Position numbers and translations under genes: made by a program. DNA of 33,722 bases from assembly GCA_036490215.1 (NCBI GenBank), contig DASXEH010000046.1, positions 1 to 33,722 on the forward strand, read 5' to 3'. Source of the stretch: JASHSH01 sp036490215. GTDB taxonomy: Bacteria > Pseudomonadota > Alphaproteobacteria > Rhodospirillales > Magnetospirillaceae. Positions within the stretch are counted from its first letter, which is position 1; every line of letters begins with the position of its first letter. Of the stretch, positions 22,418-33,146 are shown in pieces. The notes beneath the pieces are model-generated. The model had not been told where the DNA came from. It saw only the letters and a list, made by a program, of their open reading frames with translations, and made no database searches.

Positions 22418-23755
22418 GTGTCCGAGGAAACGAGGGACGATGATCCGCCATCGGTTGCGCCACCGATGGCATCTTTGCTAAGAAAGGCACGGAATCGCAG
22501 ACGCGATTTCCCATATGCCGAGGAAGGGGTTACGCCTCCGGCAGCCAGGGGTGGTATCCGCGTGTCGCTAGAGCAAGAACAGTTCGACGCACCGCACTTG
22601 TCGGCGCCCCGCGATGGGGTGGGCAGTCTTCTCCGTCAAGCGCGCGAGCAGCGCGGCCAGGATATCGAGTCCGTGGCCCGGGCGCTGCGTATCCGCTACC
22701 CGTATCTAGTCGCGATCGAGGAAAGCCGCTACAGCGACTTGCCAGGCGCGCCCTATGCCAGCGGTTTCGTGCGCAGCTATGCCGAGTACCTCGGCCTCGA
22801 CGCCACTGAGATGCTGCGCCGGTTCCGCGAGGAAAGCGGTGGCATGGGCGGGCGGACCGAACTCGTATTCCCCGCTCCCGTCTCCGAGGGTGGCTTCCCG
22901 GCCGCGATCCTGATCGGCATGGTGATCATCATCGCCGCGATCGTTTACGGGGTTTGGTACTTCTATCAGTGGCGCCACAACTCGACCGCCGAGAGCGTAT
23001 CAGTTCTACCCGATCGCTTGGCCGCGCTGATCCATGCACCCGGTGGCGAAGACCAACCGGCATCCACACCAACTGGTGCTCAGGCGGCGACGCAGCCGAC
23101 CACGCCGATCCAGCAGACGCGACCCGCCGCTACGCCACAGGCCGCAGCGACGACGGCCACGGCGGCGCCGGCTCAAACGCCACAACCCGCGACGCCGCCG
23201 GCCGCTACCACGGCAATGACTCCGGCTCCGGTTCAGCCTGCGCCGGCACCCGCTCAAGCATCCGCGCCTGCAGCTGCGCCCGCCACGACACCGCCGCCTG
23301 CCACACCGACCGCCACGGCCCCCGCAGCGCCGCAGCCGGCTTCGCAGCCGACCCAAGTGGCTAAGGCTGAACCCGAGGCAACGCCGCCTGCCGCACCGGC
23401 CGCAACACCGACCGCCAGCGCGCCGCCAGCGCCTGATCTTGGGACGCCTTCGCGCGTGGTGTTGCGCGCCAATGAGGATTGCTGGATCGAGATCCGCGAT
23501 AGCAGCGGCGCCGTCATCACCTCACGCTTGATGCATAAGGGTGACGCCTTTCCGGTGCCGCCGAAACCGGGCCTGACCCTGACTGTCGGCAATGCCGGCG
23601 CCTTGACCATGCTGCTGGACGGCAACCCGCTGCCGCCCTTGGGCAAGACCGGGATGGTGCGCCATGACGTGCCGTTGGATGCCGATCGCATGTCGTCCCC
23701 AGCGGCCGCTAATCCCGCACCGGCGCCGGCCAATGGCGACAACCCGAATAATTAG
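22418..23755 (+). CDS. RodZ-like membrane HTH protein with DUF4115 domain
   Basis: This bitopic protein of 445 residues is probably involved in cell shape through MreB, as RodZ is. An N-terminal disordered segment (1-65) precedes a cytoplasmic HTH domain (about 66-130: GSLLRQAREQRGQDIESVAR, then IRYPYLVAIEESRYSDLPGA and YASGFVRSYAEYLGLD). One transmembrane helix (about 160-183, AAILIGMVIIIAAIVYGVWY) follows. A long Pro/Ala/Thr-rich periplasmic linker (about 210-340) leads to a C-terminal DUF4115 domain (VVLRANEDCWIEIRDSSGAV, SRLMHKGDAFPVPPKPG). The GTG start at 22418 has AGGAAGG upstream. In E. coli rodZ is also beside ispG and hisS, which supports the call. Confidence 0.85.
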   Translation: MSEETRDDDPPSVAPPMASLLRKARNRRRDFPYAEEGVTPPAARGGIRVSLEQEQFDAPHLSAPRDGVGSLLRQAREQRGQDIESVARALRIRYPYLVAIEESRYSDLPGAPYASGFVRSYAEYLGLDATEMLRRFREESGGMGGRTELVFPAPVSEGGFPAAILIGMVIIIAAIVYGVWYFYQWRHNSTAESVSVLPDRLAALIHAPGGEDQPASTPTGAQAATQPTTPIQQTRPAATPQAAATTATAAPAQTPQPATPPAATTAMTPAPVQPAPAPAQASAPAAAPATTPPPATPTATAPAAPQPASQPTQVAKAEPEATPPAAPAATPTASAPPAPDLGTPSRVVLRANEDCWIEIRDSSGAVITSRLMHKGDAFPVPPKPGLTLTVGNAGALTMLLDGNPLPPLGKTGMVRHDVPLDADRMSSPAAANPAPAPANGDNPNN

Positions 23756-23875
23756 TAGTCACATCATTGGTCTAGGCTCTCGGGCGGCCCCTGGGTGGCG
23801 CCCGGCGGTGGGTTGCGCTATATAACCGGCCAGGACCAAGCCTAAGCCGATTTCCCCTTTACTCTCCGTGTGGTC

Positions 23876-25012
23876 ATGAGCGTCAGACCGTATCGCGATA
23901 TCCATCGCCGCAAGAGCCGCCAGGTTTTCGTCGGTAAGGTGCCCGTCGGCGGCGGTGCCCCGATCGCCGTCCAGACGATGACCAACACGCTCACTCATGA
24001 CGTGGCCGCCACCGTGGCCCAGATCCGGGCCTGCGAAGATGCCGGTGCCGATATCGTCCGCGTCTCGTGCCCTGATCGAGAATCCTCGCTGGCGCTGAAG
24101 GAGATCGTGCGCCAGGTGAATGTGCCGATCGTTGCCGACATTCATTTCCACTACAAACGCGCCATCGAAGCCGCCGAGTCCGGCGCCGCCTGCCTGCGCA
24201 TCAATCCGGGCAATATCGGCTCGGCCGAGCGCGTGCGCGAAGTGGTGAAGGCCGCCAAGGATCATGGCTGCTCGATGCGTATCGGTGTCAATGCCGGCAG
24301 CCTCGAGAAGGAATTGATGGAAAAGTATGGCGAGCCGGTTCCGGCCGCCATGGTGGAGAGCGCGCTCAACCATGCGCGCATCCTCGAAGATAACGACTTC
24401 TTCGACTTCAAGATCAGCGTGAAGGCGTCCGACGTCTTCCTGGCCGTGGCCGCCTATCAGGAACTGGCCGAGGCTTGCGACTATCCGCTGCATCTCGGCA
24501 TCACCGAAGCCGGCGGTTTGATCGGCGGCACGGTGAAGTCTTCGATCGGCATGGGCATGCTGCTCTGGGGCGGCATCGGCGACACGATCCGCGTCTCCCT
24601 CTCGGCCGATCCGGTCGAAGAGGTGCGCGTCGGCTTCGAGATGCTGAAGTCGCTCGATCTGCGTCATCGCGGCGTGCGCATCGTCTCCTGCCCGTCTTGC
24701 GCCCGGCAAGGCTACAACGTGATCAAGACGGTCGAGATTCTGGAAAAGCGTCTAGCGCATATCTCGACGCCGGTTTCGCTCTCGATCATCGGCTGTGTCG
24801 TCAACGGCCCCGGTGAAGCACGCGAGACCGAACTCGGCCTGACCGGCGGCGGCAATGGCAGCCACATGATGTATGTGAGCGGCAAGCCAGACCATAAGGT
24901 CAACGAAGCCGACATGATCGACCACATCGTCGATCTGGTCGAAAAGCGGGCCGCTGCGATCGAAGCTGCGAAGGCGCAAGCTGAAGCCGCGCCGTCCGCC
25001 GCCGCGCAGTAG
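23876..25012 (+). CDS. ispG: 4-hydroxy-3-methylbut-2-enyl diphosphate synthase IspG
   Basis: IspG is the [4Fe-4S] enzyme of the MEP isoprenoid pathway that converts MEcPP to HMBPP. The 378-residue protein has the normal short bacterial form, starting MSVRPYRDIHRRKSRQVFVG. Cluster ligands are Cys272 and Cys275 (SCPSCARQGYNVI) and Cys307 with the catalytic Glu314 (GCVVNGPGEARETELG). Other motifs are VQTMTNTLTHDVAAT, VADIHFHYKRAIEAAESG and RINPGNIGS. I chose ATG 23876 over GTG 23870 because the family starts MS-x-RPYR; neither has a clear Shine-Dalgarno sequence. The last 20 residues are an Ala-rich tail. hisS begins 8 bases after the stop. Confidence 0.96.
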   Translation: MSVRPYRDIHRRKSRQVFVGKVPVGGGAPIAVQTMTNTLTHDVAATVAQIRACEDAGADIVRVSCPDRESSLALKEIVRQVNVPIVADIHFHYKRAIEAAESGAACLRINPGNIGSAERVREVVKAAKDHGCSMRIGVNAGSLEKELMEKYGEPVPAAMVESALNHARILEDNDFFDFKISVKASDVFLAVAAYQELAEACDYPLHLGITEAGGLIGGTVKSSIGMGMLLWGGIGDTIRVSLSADPVEEVRVGFEMLKSLDLRHRGVRIVSCPSCARQGYNVIKTVEILEKRLAHISTPVSLSIIGCVVNGPGEARETELGLTGGGNGSHMMYVSGKPDHKVNEADMIDHIVDLVEKRAAAIEAAKAQAEAAPSAAAQ

Positions 25013-25020
25013 CGACCACC

Positions 25021-26250
25021 ATGGATAAACTGCAGCCGGTTCGCGGCACCCGCGACCTATGGCCCGACGAAGCGCGGCGCCATCGCTATATCGAAGAAAC
25101 GGCCCTGAAGATCGCCGAGCGCTACGGCTTCGGCGAACTCATGACGCCGATCTTCGAATTCACCGATGTCTTCGCACGCACCCTGGGCGAAACCTCCGAT
25201 GTGGTCACGAAGGAGATGTATACCTTCACCGATCGCTCGGGTGATTCACTGACGCTGCGTCCCGAGGCGACGGCCGGCATCGCGCGCGCCTTCATCAACG
25301 AAGGCCAGTCGCTGCCCCGGCCGATCAAGCTGTTCTATCGCGGCCCGATGTTCCGCCACGAGCGGCCACAGAAAGGCCGCCTGCGTCAGTTCCACCAGAT
25401 CGACGCCGAAATCCTTGGCAGCGACAAGCCGATCGCCGATGCCGAAGCGATCGGCATGGCCTGGCATGTGCTGAGCGAACTCGGCTTGGCCGGTAAGGTG
25501 ACCCTCGAACTCAACTCGCTGGGCTCGCAGGGCGACCGCGCCGCCTATCGCGACGCGCTGCGCGCCTATCTCTCGAAATACGCCGATCAGCTTTCCGAGG
25601 ACAGCCGCGCGCGTCTCGAGCGCAATCCGCTGCGTATCCTCGATTCGAAGGACGAAGGCGACCGCAAAATCCTGGTCGACGCGCCGCAGATGCAGCTGAC
25701 CGAGGGCCAGGCCTTCTTCGACGAACTGCAAAAGCTGCTCGGCGAACTCAAGATTCCCTACACGATCAATCCGAAGCTGGTGCGTGGCCTCGACTACTAC
25801 TGCCACACCGTCTTCGAATTCACGACCACGCAGCTTGGCGCGCAGGGCACCGTGCTCGCGGGCGGGCGCTATGACGGGTTGATCAAGGAAATGGGCGGTC
25901 CGCCCACGCCCAGCATCGGCTGGGCCGCGGGAGTCGAACGTCTGGCCGGTCTGATGGACGCAAGCCCCGAAGCGGCGCGCGCGATCGTGCTGGTGGCGCC
26001 CGGCGGTGCCGGCGGCGCGCTGTCCCTCGCCGATCAACTCCGCCGCGCTGGTTTTACGATCGAACTCGATCACAGCGGCCGAATGAAGAATGCGCTCGAA
26101 CGCGCCTCCAAGACCAAGGCGCGCGCCGCCGTGATCCAGGGCGAGGACGAGCGCGCGAAGGGCGTTGTCTCGGTGCGCGATCTCGACGCGGGTACGCAAG
26201 AGGAAGTGCCGCTTGCGGCCCTAGAGGAGCGGCTGGCCCGCTTGCGGTGA
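25021..26250 (+). CDS. hisS: histidyl-tRNA synthetase
   Basis: HisS charges tRNA-His. The 409-residue class II synthetase begins MDKLQPVRGTRDLWPDEARR. Motif 2 lies at about 107-126 (RGPMFRHERPQKGRLRQFHQ), with the histidine-binding signatures LVRGLDYYCHTVFEF and LAGGRYDGLIKEMGGP. Motif 3 is SIGWAAGVERLAGLM, and a C-terminal anticodon-binding domain follows (about 320-409). Length is normal. The stop TGA (26248-26250) lies directly before the hemA start. ispG-hisS adjacency is widespread in proteobacteria. Confidence 0.97.
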   Translation: MDKLQPVRGTRDLWPDEARRHRYIEETALKIAERYGFGELMTPIFEFTDVFARTLGETSDVVTKEMYTFTDRSGDSLTLRPEATAGIARAFINEGQSLPRPIKLFYRGPMFRHERPQKGRLRQFHQIDAEILGSDKPIADAEAIGMAWHVLSELGLAGKVTLELNSLGSQGDRAAYRDALRAYLSKYADQLSEDSRARLERNPLRILDSKDEGDRKILVDAPQMQLTEGQAFFDELQKLLGELKIPYTINPKLVRGLDYYCHTVFEFTTTQLGAQGTVLAGGRYDGLIKEMGGPPTPSIGWAAGVERLAGLMDASPEAARAIVLVAPGGAGGALSLADQLRRAGFTIELDHSGRMKNALERASKTKARAAVIQGEDERAKGVVSVRDLDAGTQEEVPLAALEERLARLR

Positions 26251-26258
26251 GGAACGCG

Positions 26259-27509
26259 ATGGCTGCCGATACGAGCGCCCCGCATCCGATCATTGTCGGC
26301 ACCGACCATCGCACCGGCCCCCTGACCTTCCGCGACGCCCTGTTCATCGACGATGCCGCGCAACCCGCTTTCCTCGCTGGCCTGCGCGCTGCCGGGCTCG
26401 ACCAGGCACTGGCGCTCTCCACCTGCGACCGGGTCGAAGTGCTGACCTTCGCCAACGATACCGCCGCCGCGACCCGCTCGATCGGCGATGCCTTGGCGCG
26501 CCATGCGGGCCTGCAACTCGACAAAGTGACGCCGCTGCTGACCACTCATGATGATAGCGCCGCGGTGCGCCACTGTTTCGCGGTGGCTTCATCGCTGGAA
26601 AGCCAAGTGATCGGCGAGCCCCATGTGCTGGGCCAAATGCGCGCCTGCCATCGTCTGTCACGCCAAGCCGGCAGTTGCGGCAGCGATCTCGATGGGCTGC
26701 TCGACGCTGCCTATGGTGCCGCCAAGCGCGTGCGCAGCGAGACCACCGTGGCCGAGCGGCCCGTCTCGATCGCGGCTGCCGCCATCCAGCTGGCGCGCGA
26801 TCTCCATGGCGATCTGGCGGGCTGCACCGGCCTGCTGCTGGGCGCCGGCGAGATGGGCGAGTTGATCATGGAGAGCCTGATAGCCTCGGGCCTGATGCGC
26901 CCCACCATAGCGACGCCGCGCCCGGAACGCGCGCTGCCCGTGGCCAAGGCGCTGGAGGGCCAGGCCGCGCCCTTCGAGACCCTGCCGCAGCTTCTCGCCG
27001 AGGCCGATATCACCATCTGTGCAATCGGCGGACGCGAACCGTTGCTCAACTCAACTCATCTCAATGCAGCCTTGCGCAAGCGTCGCCAGAAACCGATCTT
27101 TCTGATTGATGCCGCGCTGCCGGGCGACGTGGATGCAGCGGTCAACCGCATCGAAGGCGCGTTCCTCTACGATCTGGCCGATCTCGAGCGCATCGCGACT
27201 GCGGGGCGGGTTGGTCGTGAATTGGCGGCGCGCCAAGCCTGGACCATCGTTGACGAGGAAGCCGCGGCCTATCAAAAGAACCGCGCGTCGCGGGCGGCGG
27301 CACCGGCCATCGCCTTGCTGCGGGCGCAGTTCGAGACGATGCGGGCCGAGGCATTGAAGGAAGCCGGCGGCGAGGCCGAAAAAGCGACGCGACTATTGAT
27401 CAACCGCCTGCTGCATGCACCATCCGAAGCGATGCGCGATCTTGCGGCCGGCGCCGGAGACTGGGATAAGGCCGAGCAACTGCTGCGGCAATTGTTCCGG
27501 TTAGGATAA
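26259..27509 (+). CDS. hemA: glutamyl-tRNA reductase (C5 tetrapyrrole pathway)
   Basis: GluTR reduces glutamyl-tRNA(Glu) to glutamate-1-semialdehyde, the first committed step of the C5 route to 5-aminolevulinate. The 416-residue protein has the catalytic Cys56 in LALSTCDRVEVL (the family norm is STCNRTE). It also has VRHCFAVASSLESQVIGEPH and VLGQMRACHR, KRVRSETTVAERPVSIAAAA, the NADPH site GLLLGAGEMGELIMES and the C-terminal dimerisation helices. ATG 26259 with GAGGAA close upstream fits better than GTG 26247, which would overlap hisS. prfA starts 4 bases after the stop. hemA-prfA-prmC is a classic order of beta- and gammaproteobacteria. Most studied alphaproteobacteria make ALA with ALA synthase instead, so this gene is notable. 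Confidence 0.88.
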   Translation: MAADTSAPHPIIVGTDHRTGPLTFRDALFIDDAAQPAFLAGLRAAGLDQALALSTCDRVEVLTFANDTAAATRSIGDALARHAGLQLDKVTPLLTTHDDSAAVRHCFAVASSLESQVIGEPHVLGQMRACHRLSRQAGSCGSDLDGLLDAAYGAAKRVRSETTVAERPVSIAAAAIQLARDLHGDLAGCTGLLLGAGEMGELIMESLIASGLMRPTIATPRPERALPVAKALEGQAAPFETLPQLLAEADITICAIGGREPLLNSTHLNAALRKRRQKPIFLIDAALPGDVDAAVNRIEGAFLYDLADLERIATAGRVGRELAARQAWTIVDEEAAAYQKNRASRAAAPAIALLRAQFETMRAEALKEAGGEAEKATRLLINRLLHAPSEAMRDLAAGAGDWDKAEQLLRQLFRLG

Positions 27510-27513
27510 GGGT

Positions 27514-28587
27514 ATGAATCTCGAAGCCGCTCTCGATCGCGTTTTGACCCGGCACGCCGAAATCTCGGCGAAGCTGAACGCGCCTGACTTGGATTCGCAG
27601 AGCATCGTCAAGATGTCGAAGGAATTGGCGGAGCTCGATCCGGTGGTGGGCGCGATCAAGAGCCTGCGCGAATTGCAAAGCGGCGTGACCGAGGCCGCCG
27701 CGATGCGCGACGATCCCGCCTCCGATGCCGAGATGCGCGCCTTCGCTGACGAAGAATACCGCACGCTGAAAGATCAGCTGCCCGGGGCCGAGCGCGCCGT
27801 GCAGATCATGCTGCTGCCCAAGGACGAGGCCGATGCGCGCAACGTCATCCTGGAAGTACGTGCGGGCACCGGCGGCGAGGAAGCGTCGCTATTCGCCGCC
27901 GAGCTGTTCCGCATGTACGAACGCAACGCCGCACGCAAGAATTGGAAGTTCGAGACGCTCGATTTCAGCGAGACGGGGCTGGGCGGCATCAAGGAGGCCA
28001 CCGCCTCGATCAGTGGTAACAGCGTGTTCGCCAATCTGAAATTCGAATCCGGGGTGCATCGCGTGCAGCGCGTGCCGGTCACCGAGGCCGGCGGGCGCAT
28101 CCATACCTCGGCCGCCACCGTGGCCGTGCTGCCCGAGGCCGAGGAGGTCGACGTCAAGATCGACGACAAGGACCTGCGTATCGATGTGATGCGGGCCGGC
28201 GGCGCCGGCGGCCAGCATGTCAACAAGACCGAGTCGGCGGTGCGCATCGTGCATTTGCCCACCGGAATCGAAGTGAAGTGCCAGGACGAGAAGAGCCAGC
28301 ACAAGAACAAGGCCAAGGCGATGAAAGTGTTGCGCGCGCGCCTGTACGAGAAAGAACGCGAGGAGAAAGACGCCGCCCGCGCCGCCGACCGCAAGAGCCA
28401 GGTGGGATCGGGCGATCGCTCGCAGCGTATCCGCACCTACAACTATCCGCAGGCGCGGGTGACCGATCACCGCATCAACCTGACCTCCTATCAGCTGGCC
28501 CAGGTGCTGGAAGGTATCGGGCTCGACGAATTCATCGACGCGCTGGTCGCGGCCGATCAGGCCGAGCGGCTGGCGGAGTTGGAATGA
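27514..28587 (+). CDS. prfA: peptide chain release factor 1
   Basis: RF1 recognises UAA and UAG in the ribosomal A site and triggers peptide release. The 357-residue protein has the codon-recognition PVT at residues 188-190 (VPVTEAGGRIHTSA), which distinguishes RF1 from RF2 (SPF). The catalytic GGQ is at 232-234 (RAGGAGGQHVNKTESAVRIV). Further matches are VRAGTGGEEASLFAAELFRM and RIRTYNYPQARVTDHR. ATG 27514 lies 4 bases after the hemA stop, with AGGATAAGGG as ribosome site. The stop overlaps the prmC ATG by 4 bases; PrmC methylates the GGQ glutamine of this protein. Confidence 0.98.
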   Translation: MNLEAALDRVLTRHAEISAKLNAPDLDSQSIVKMSKELAELDPVVGAIKSLRELQSGVTEAAAMRDDPASDAEMRAFADEEYRTLKDQLPGAERAVQIMLLPKDEADARNVILEVRAGTGGEEASLFAAELFRMYERNAARKNWKFETLDFSETGLGGIKEATASISGNSVFANLKFESGVHRVQRVPVTEAGGRIHTSAATVAVLPEAEEVDVKIDDKDLRIDVMRAGGAGGQHVNKTESAVRIVHLPTGIEVKCQDEKSQHKNKAKAMKVLRARLYEKEREEKDAARAADRKSQVGSGDRSQRIRTYNYPQARVTDHRINLTSYQLAQVLEGIGLDEFIDALVAADQAERLAELE

Positions 28588-29444
28588 GCGATACCGTCGG
28601 CGCAGCGCTGGCGGAAGCCGCGGCTCAGCTGACGGAAGCCGGGATCGAGGACGGACGGCGCGAGGCCCGGCTCCTGCTCGCTCATGCGTTGAGGCTTGAT
28701 GCGGCGGCGATCTTCAGCCGGCCTGAACGCGCACTTTCATCGGAGGAGATCGAGACGATCTGCGCGATCGTCGTCCGGCGGACGGCCCGCGAGCCGCTCT
28801 CGCGCATCACCGGCCAACGCGAGTTCTGGAGCCTGAATTTCCGCCTGACGCCGGACACACTCGATCCACGGCCTGACAGCGAAACCTTGGTCCAAGCCGT
28901 GCTCGATGCGATTCCCGACCGCACGGCGCCACTCCGCCTCCTCGATCTCGGTACCGGATCGGGCTGCCTGCTGCTGGCGCTTCTGTCCGAGCTCCCGCAG
29001 GCCTGGGGGCTGGGGGGCGACCTCAACCCAGGCGCGGCCCGCGCCGCCGCGGCCAATGCCCGCGCGTTGGGACTGGGAGCGCGATCGGCCTTCATGTCCG
29101 GCGACTGGGGCCAGGCACTCCAGGGGCGGTTCGACGCGATCCTGGTCAACCCACCCTACATTCCCGAGGGTGAGATCGCCGGTCTGGAGCCCGAGGTTGC
29201 GCGCTGGGACCCGATGCTGGCCCTGGCCGGTGGCAAAGATGGGCTCGACGCCGTGCGGGTTCTGGCCGCTAATTTGCCACAACTCGTTGAAAAAAATGGT
29301 GTTATAGGAGTCGAGTTGGGTGCCGGTCAGCATGACGATGCGGCGGCGCTCTTCAAGGCGGCGGGTCTTGAGACCGTCGCCAAGCCCAAAGATCTCGGCG
29401 GCGTTATTCGCTGTTTGCTCATGCGTCCCGCGAAGCCCACATAA
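28584..29444 (+). CDS. prmC: peptide chain release factor N5-glutamine methyltransferase
   Basis: PrmC methylates the glutamine of the GGQ motif of RF1 and RF2 using SAM. The 286-residue protein has the helical N-terminal domain (GIEDGRREARLLLAHALRL, PLSRITGQREFWSLNFRLTP, TLDPRPDSETLVQAVL). It has the SAM motif LLDLGTGSGCLLLALLSEL and the catalytic NPPY at 189-192 (ILVNPPYIPEGEI). The ATG overlaps the prfA stop (ATGA), so translation is coupled to its substrate gene. Length is normal. It ends the hisS-hemA-prfA-prmC run; 225 bases without a gene follow. Confidence 0.96.
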   Translation: MSDTVGAALAEAAAQLTEAGIEDGRREARLLLAHALRLDAAAIFSRPERALSSEEIETICAIVVRRTAREPLSRITGQREFWSLNFRLTPDTLDPRPDSETLVQAVLDAIPDRTAPLRLLDLGTGSGCLLLALLSELPQAWGLGGDLNPGAARAAAANARALGLGARSAFMSGDWGQALQGRFDAILVNPPYIPEGEIAGLEPEVARWDPMLALAGGKDGLDAVRVLAANLPQLVEKNGVIGVELGAGQHDDAAALFKAAGLETVAKPKDLGGVIRCLLMRPAKPT

Positions 29445-29537
29445 GCGAAAAACACGCGCGTAGCCGGAAAAATTAAGTTGTTTTATAGGGTTAACGCGAC
29501 TACTTTGAGATTGCGCGAGAATTACGAAGGTTGCTTC

Positions 29538-29552
29538 GAGTCCGTCGGACTC
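29538..29552 (+). other. small inverted repeat in the prmC-DUF4167 gap
   Basis: GAGTCC (29538-29543) and GGACTC (29547-29552) flank a 3-base spacer. It may be a hairpin or a protein-binding dyad. The rest of this 225-base gap (29445-29669) begins with an AT-rich stretch (about 29470-29510) that could hold a promoter, but I see no convincing -35/-10 pair. Confidence 0.25.
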
Positions 29553-29669
29553 CCGCCCTACGCATCGCGCTGAAACTTCCAATCTGTCGCTATTCGCCCC
29601 ACCGCTGGCAGCGGTTGAGCGATTCCGGCCAAGGAAGCAAATTGATTCAACTGACTACATGAAGGTGTC

Positions 29670-30116
29670 ATGAAGCCCGGACAAAACTCCAAGCTGCGCA
29701 TGCGCGGCCGGATGAACAACGGTGGTGGCGGCGGCGGAAAGCGGCACATGCCGATGCGCACCAACCAGACCTATGACAGCAACGGCCCGGATATTCGCGT
29801 CCGCGGCAACGCCCACCAAGTCCTTGAGAAATATCTGGCTCTGGCTCGTGACGCCTCCTCGCAAGGCGATCGCATTGCGGCCGAGAACTTCTACCAGCAT
29901 GCGGAACACTATTTCCGCACGATCAACAGCCAGAATCAGCACCAGAACCAGAACAACCAGCAGCGCTTCCAGAACAATAATCGCCAGCAGACACCTGCCG
30001 ACGATCATGCGTTGCTCTCGGGCGATGTTCAGGGCGAAGAGACCGACGGCGAGACCGATAACGGCGAAGGCGAAGAGGAAGCTCAGGACGGTCAGTCGGC
30101 CCCCCTGAACGCCTAG
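29670..30116 (+). CDS. DUF4167 domain protein, RNA-binding-like
   Basis: This protein of 148 residues has a basic, Gly/Asn/Arg-rich N terminus (KLRMRGRMNNGGGGGGKRHM). A helical DUF4167 domain follows at about 35-90 (NQTYDSNGPDIRVRGNAHQV, LEKYLALARDASSQGDRIAA, ENFYQHAEHYFRTINSQ). After it come a Gln/Asn-rich stretch (QNQHQNQNNQQRFQNNNRQQ) and an acidic tail (GEETDGETDNGEGEEEAQDG-like). The family is conserved in alphaproteobacteria next to prmC and clpB, and its function is unknown to me. The N-terminal composition suggests nucleic-acid contact, which is inference. ATG 29670 has GAAGGTG 5-8 bases upstream. A terminator follows, so it is probably a separate unit. Confidence 0.88.
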   Translation: MKPGQNSKLRMRGRMNNGGGGGGKRHMPMRTNQTYDSNGPDIRVRGNAHQVLEKYLALARDASSQGDRIAAENFYQHAEHYFRTINSQNQHQNQNNQQRFQNNNRQQTPADDHALLSGDVQGEETDGETDNGEGEEEAQDGQSAPLNA

Positions 30117-30135
30117 CTGACTGTTCCCGGAACAG

Positions 30136-30164
30136 CCCTGAGCGCGGGATACGCCCGCTCAGGG
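30136..30164 (+). terminator. terminator-like hairpin after the DUF4167 gene
   Basis: CCCTGAGC...GGG (30136-30148, with a two-base bulge) pairs with CCCGCTCAGGG (30154-30164) to give an 11-bp stem. It is followed by TCGTTCCTGATT, a loose T-rich tail. It lies about 20 bases after the stop. Confidence 0.6.
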
Positions 30165-30229
30165 TCGTTCCTGATTGCCGTTCCCCCTCTGTCCCCTCCC
30201 GCTCCTGTCCGGATCCTTGATCTGTGACA

Positions 30230-30259
30230 ATTGAACGGACGGAAAAATCATCCATATCT
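30230..30259 (+). promoter_or_regulatory. sigma32-like heat-shock promoter of clpB
   Basis: ATTGAAC (30230-30236) and CCATATCT (30252-30259) are 15 bases apart. They resemble the RpoH consensus (CTTGAA with CCCCATNT). The element lies about 75 bases upstream of the clpB ATG, and clpB is a standard RpoH target. A second CTTGAA occurs at about 30263 without a good partner. Confidence 0.5.
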
Positions 30260-30335
30260 CCCTTGAACATGAAGGGCGTTCGCGGTTGCCTCTAGAGGGG
30301 CTGCGAGACCCGGTCGCTTGTGAAAGGACCGAACG

Positions 30336-32978
<2,643 letters not shown>

Positions 32979-33031
32979 CACGCAACAGCGGGCAGTGACC
33001 AACGTCACCGGCCCCTGCTCCGCTTGAATGC

Positions 33032-33079
33032 AACGGGACTGCTTCAGCGCTCAGGCGCTAGGCAGTCCCGTTTTCGTTT
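33032..33079 (+). terminator. strong intrinsic terminator of clpB
   Basis: AACGGGACTGC (33032-33042) and GCAGTCCCGTT (33062-33072) form an 11-bp perfect stem. An inner AGCGC/GCGCT stem sits on top of it, and TTTTCGTTT follows. It lies about 55 bases after the clpB stop and before the cynS start. Confidence 0.85.
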
Positions 33080-33146
33080 GGTACGGATCGCGCGGGAATC
33101 CGCCACTGGCACGCGTGTTGCTCTTCGTCGCACGAAGGAGACACGC

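Noticed and set aside
23006..23364. Arg/Gly-rich and Asp/Ala-rich ORFs over the RodZ-like linker
   Set aside because: They are by-products of the repetitive Pro/Ala codons read in other frames or on the other strand.
28278..28583. Upstream extension of prmC within prfA
   Set aside because: It overlaps the conserved end of RF1; the ATGA overlap at 28584 and the family length fix the start.
33024..33146. N-terminal extension of cyanase
   Set aside because: It would be translated from the clpB terminator region; ATG 33147 has a good ribosome site and matches the family.
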